Source: Myxococcota bacterium
GTDB lineage: Bacteria > Myxococcota > Polyangia > GCA-2747355 > JAKLHH01
Direction: 5' to 3'
Length of the DNA: 13,679 nucleotides
Assembly: GCA_022710245.1 (NCBI GenBank)
Contig: JAKLHH010000067.1
Location: 1-13,679, forward strand
A model generated the notes under the pieces. It did no database searches. It was given only the letters and a program-made list of their open reading frames with translations, and was not told where the DNA came from. Position 1 is the stretch's first letter, and every line of letters begins with the position of its first letter. Both the position numbers and the translations under genes were made by a program. Positions 13,055 to 13,679 of the stretch are shown in pieces.

Positions 13055-13679
13055 ATGCCGGAGCTGACCCTCACCCCCGCCGAGCTGGCCGAGCGGCTGA
13101 AGCGCTCGCGCCGTACGGTGGCCTTCACCGGCGCCGGCATCTCGACGGCCGCCGGGATCCCCGACTTCCGCGGGCCGAACGGCATCTACCGGAGCGGCCG
13201 CTATGACCCCGAGCGGGTCTTCGACATCGAGTGGTTCCACCAGGACCCCCGGGAGTTCTTCCGCTTCACGCGCGACCTCGCCGCGGTCGTGGGTGAGCTC
13301 AGGCCGACGTTCACGCACGAGCTCCTCGGGGGGCTGGAGGCGCGCGGCCTGCTCGAGGCGGTGATCACGCAGAACATCGACCCGCTGCACCACCTCGCGG
13401 GGTCGCGGCGGATCGTCGCCGTCCACGGCGACTACGCGACGAGCCACTGCCTCGCCTGCGGGCACGCCTTCAGCTTCCAGGAGCTGCTGGCGCGGCTCGA
13501 GCGCGAGGAGGTGCCGCGCTGCGACTGCGCCGGGCGGGGCGTGATCAAGCCCGACGTGGTCTTCTTCGGCGAGGCGGTGAAGGCGCTCCCCGAGGCAGCG
13601 CTGCTCGCCGAGGCGTGCGAGCTGATGCTGGTGCTCGGCTCCTCGCTGGTGGTGAACCCCGCGGCGATGCTTCCGAGGC
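13055..13679 (+). CDS. Sir2-family NAD-dependent protein deacylase, 3' end missing
   Basis: Seen: ATG 13055 is preceded by AGGAG (13043-13047) at 7-nt spacing; 208 residues are present before the window ends. NAD-binding motifs are FTGAGISTAAGIPDFRG (24-40) and TQNID (105-109). The catalytic His is in VHGDY (His124). Zinc ligands are CLAC (Cys132, Cys135) and CDC (Cys156, Cys158); the second pair has one residue between the Cys instead of the usual two. KPDVVFFGE (165-173) and the start of GSSLVVNPA follow. Known: sirtuins remove acyl groups from lysine using NAD+, producing nicotinamide and O-acyl-ADP-ribose, in the cytoplasm. The substrate class cannot be told. The gene lies just after the tandem repeat array and appears to be transcribed on its own. 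Confidence 0.94.
   Translation, partial: MPELTLTPAELAERLKRSRRTVAFTGAGISTAAGIPDFRGPNGIYRSGRYDPERVFDIEWFHQDPREFFRFTRDLAAVVGELRPTFTHELLGGLEARGLLEAVITQNIDPLHHLAGSRRIVAVHGDYATSHCLACGHAFSFQELLARLEREEVPRCDCAGRGVIKPDVVFFGEAVKALPEAALLAEACELMLVLGSSLVVNPAAMLPR

Noticed and set aside
13055..13679. Sir2 gene as part of a defence system (Thoeris or SIR2-Argonaute type)
   Set aside because: The sequence is a typical stand-alone deacylase with catalytic His and zinc-binding Cys; there are no TIR, HerA or Argonaute neighbours in the window.

Overview
The window is GC-rich DNA (third codon positions almost all G or C) with dense short intergenic gaps. It encodes many lipoproteins whose signal peptides are followed by Asp/Ala/Pro/Arg-rich linkers, and several starts have a TANNNT hexamer only 6-10 nt upstream. 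Together these suggest a large-genome Myxococcota / deltaproteobacterium-like organism. This is an inference from style; no marker gene is present.

Layout. 1-1417 (minus): the N-terminal 472 residues of a right-handed beta-helix (pectate-lyase-like) lipoprotein, running off the left edge. 1535-2295 (plus): a multi-membrane-span protein that appears split by a -1 frameshift near 1729-1733. 2493-3323 (plus): a ZIP-family (ZupT-like) metal transporter. 3337-3665 (minus): a translationally coupled pair of tiny genes, a 39-residue protein and a 69-residue retropepsin-like protein whose DTGAS motif reads HAGAS. 3741-4577 (minus): a LamG / concanavalin-like lipoprotein. 4849-5664 (plus): a CPBP (Abi) intramembrane protease. 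5987-6571 and 6683-7924 (plus): two unrecognised lipoproteins. 7959-8921 (plus): an AraC-type regulator fused to a GyrI-like ligand-binding domain. 9294-12149 (minus): a GH31 alpha-glucosidase lipoprotein with a C-terminal starch-binding-like domain. 12240-12917 (plus): another lipoprotein, whose stop codon lies in a tandem repeat array (12907-13004). 13055-end (plus): a Sir2 NAD-dependent deacylase, cut by the right edge.

How the genes relate. There is no single long operon; most genes are alone or divergent, each with its own promoter or ribosome-binding site. The common theme is the cell envelope: six predicted lipoproteins, three of them carrying carbohydrate-associated folds (beta-helix, LamG, GH31 plus starch-binding domain), together with a membrane metal transporter and a membrane protease. 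I see no defence system, phage, IS transposase, CRISPR array, tRNA or rRNA gene. The most unusual items are the alternating A/B tandem repeat that supplies a stop codon, the degenerate retropepsin with its 39-residue coupled partner, the recurrent leaderless-type promoter arrangement, a perfect 21-bp duplication inside the GH31 signal peptide, and the inverted repeat whose loop is the putative -10 box of the CPBP gene.
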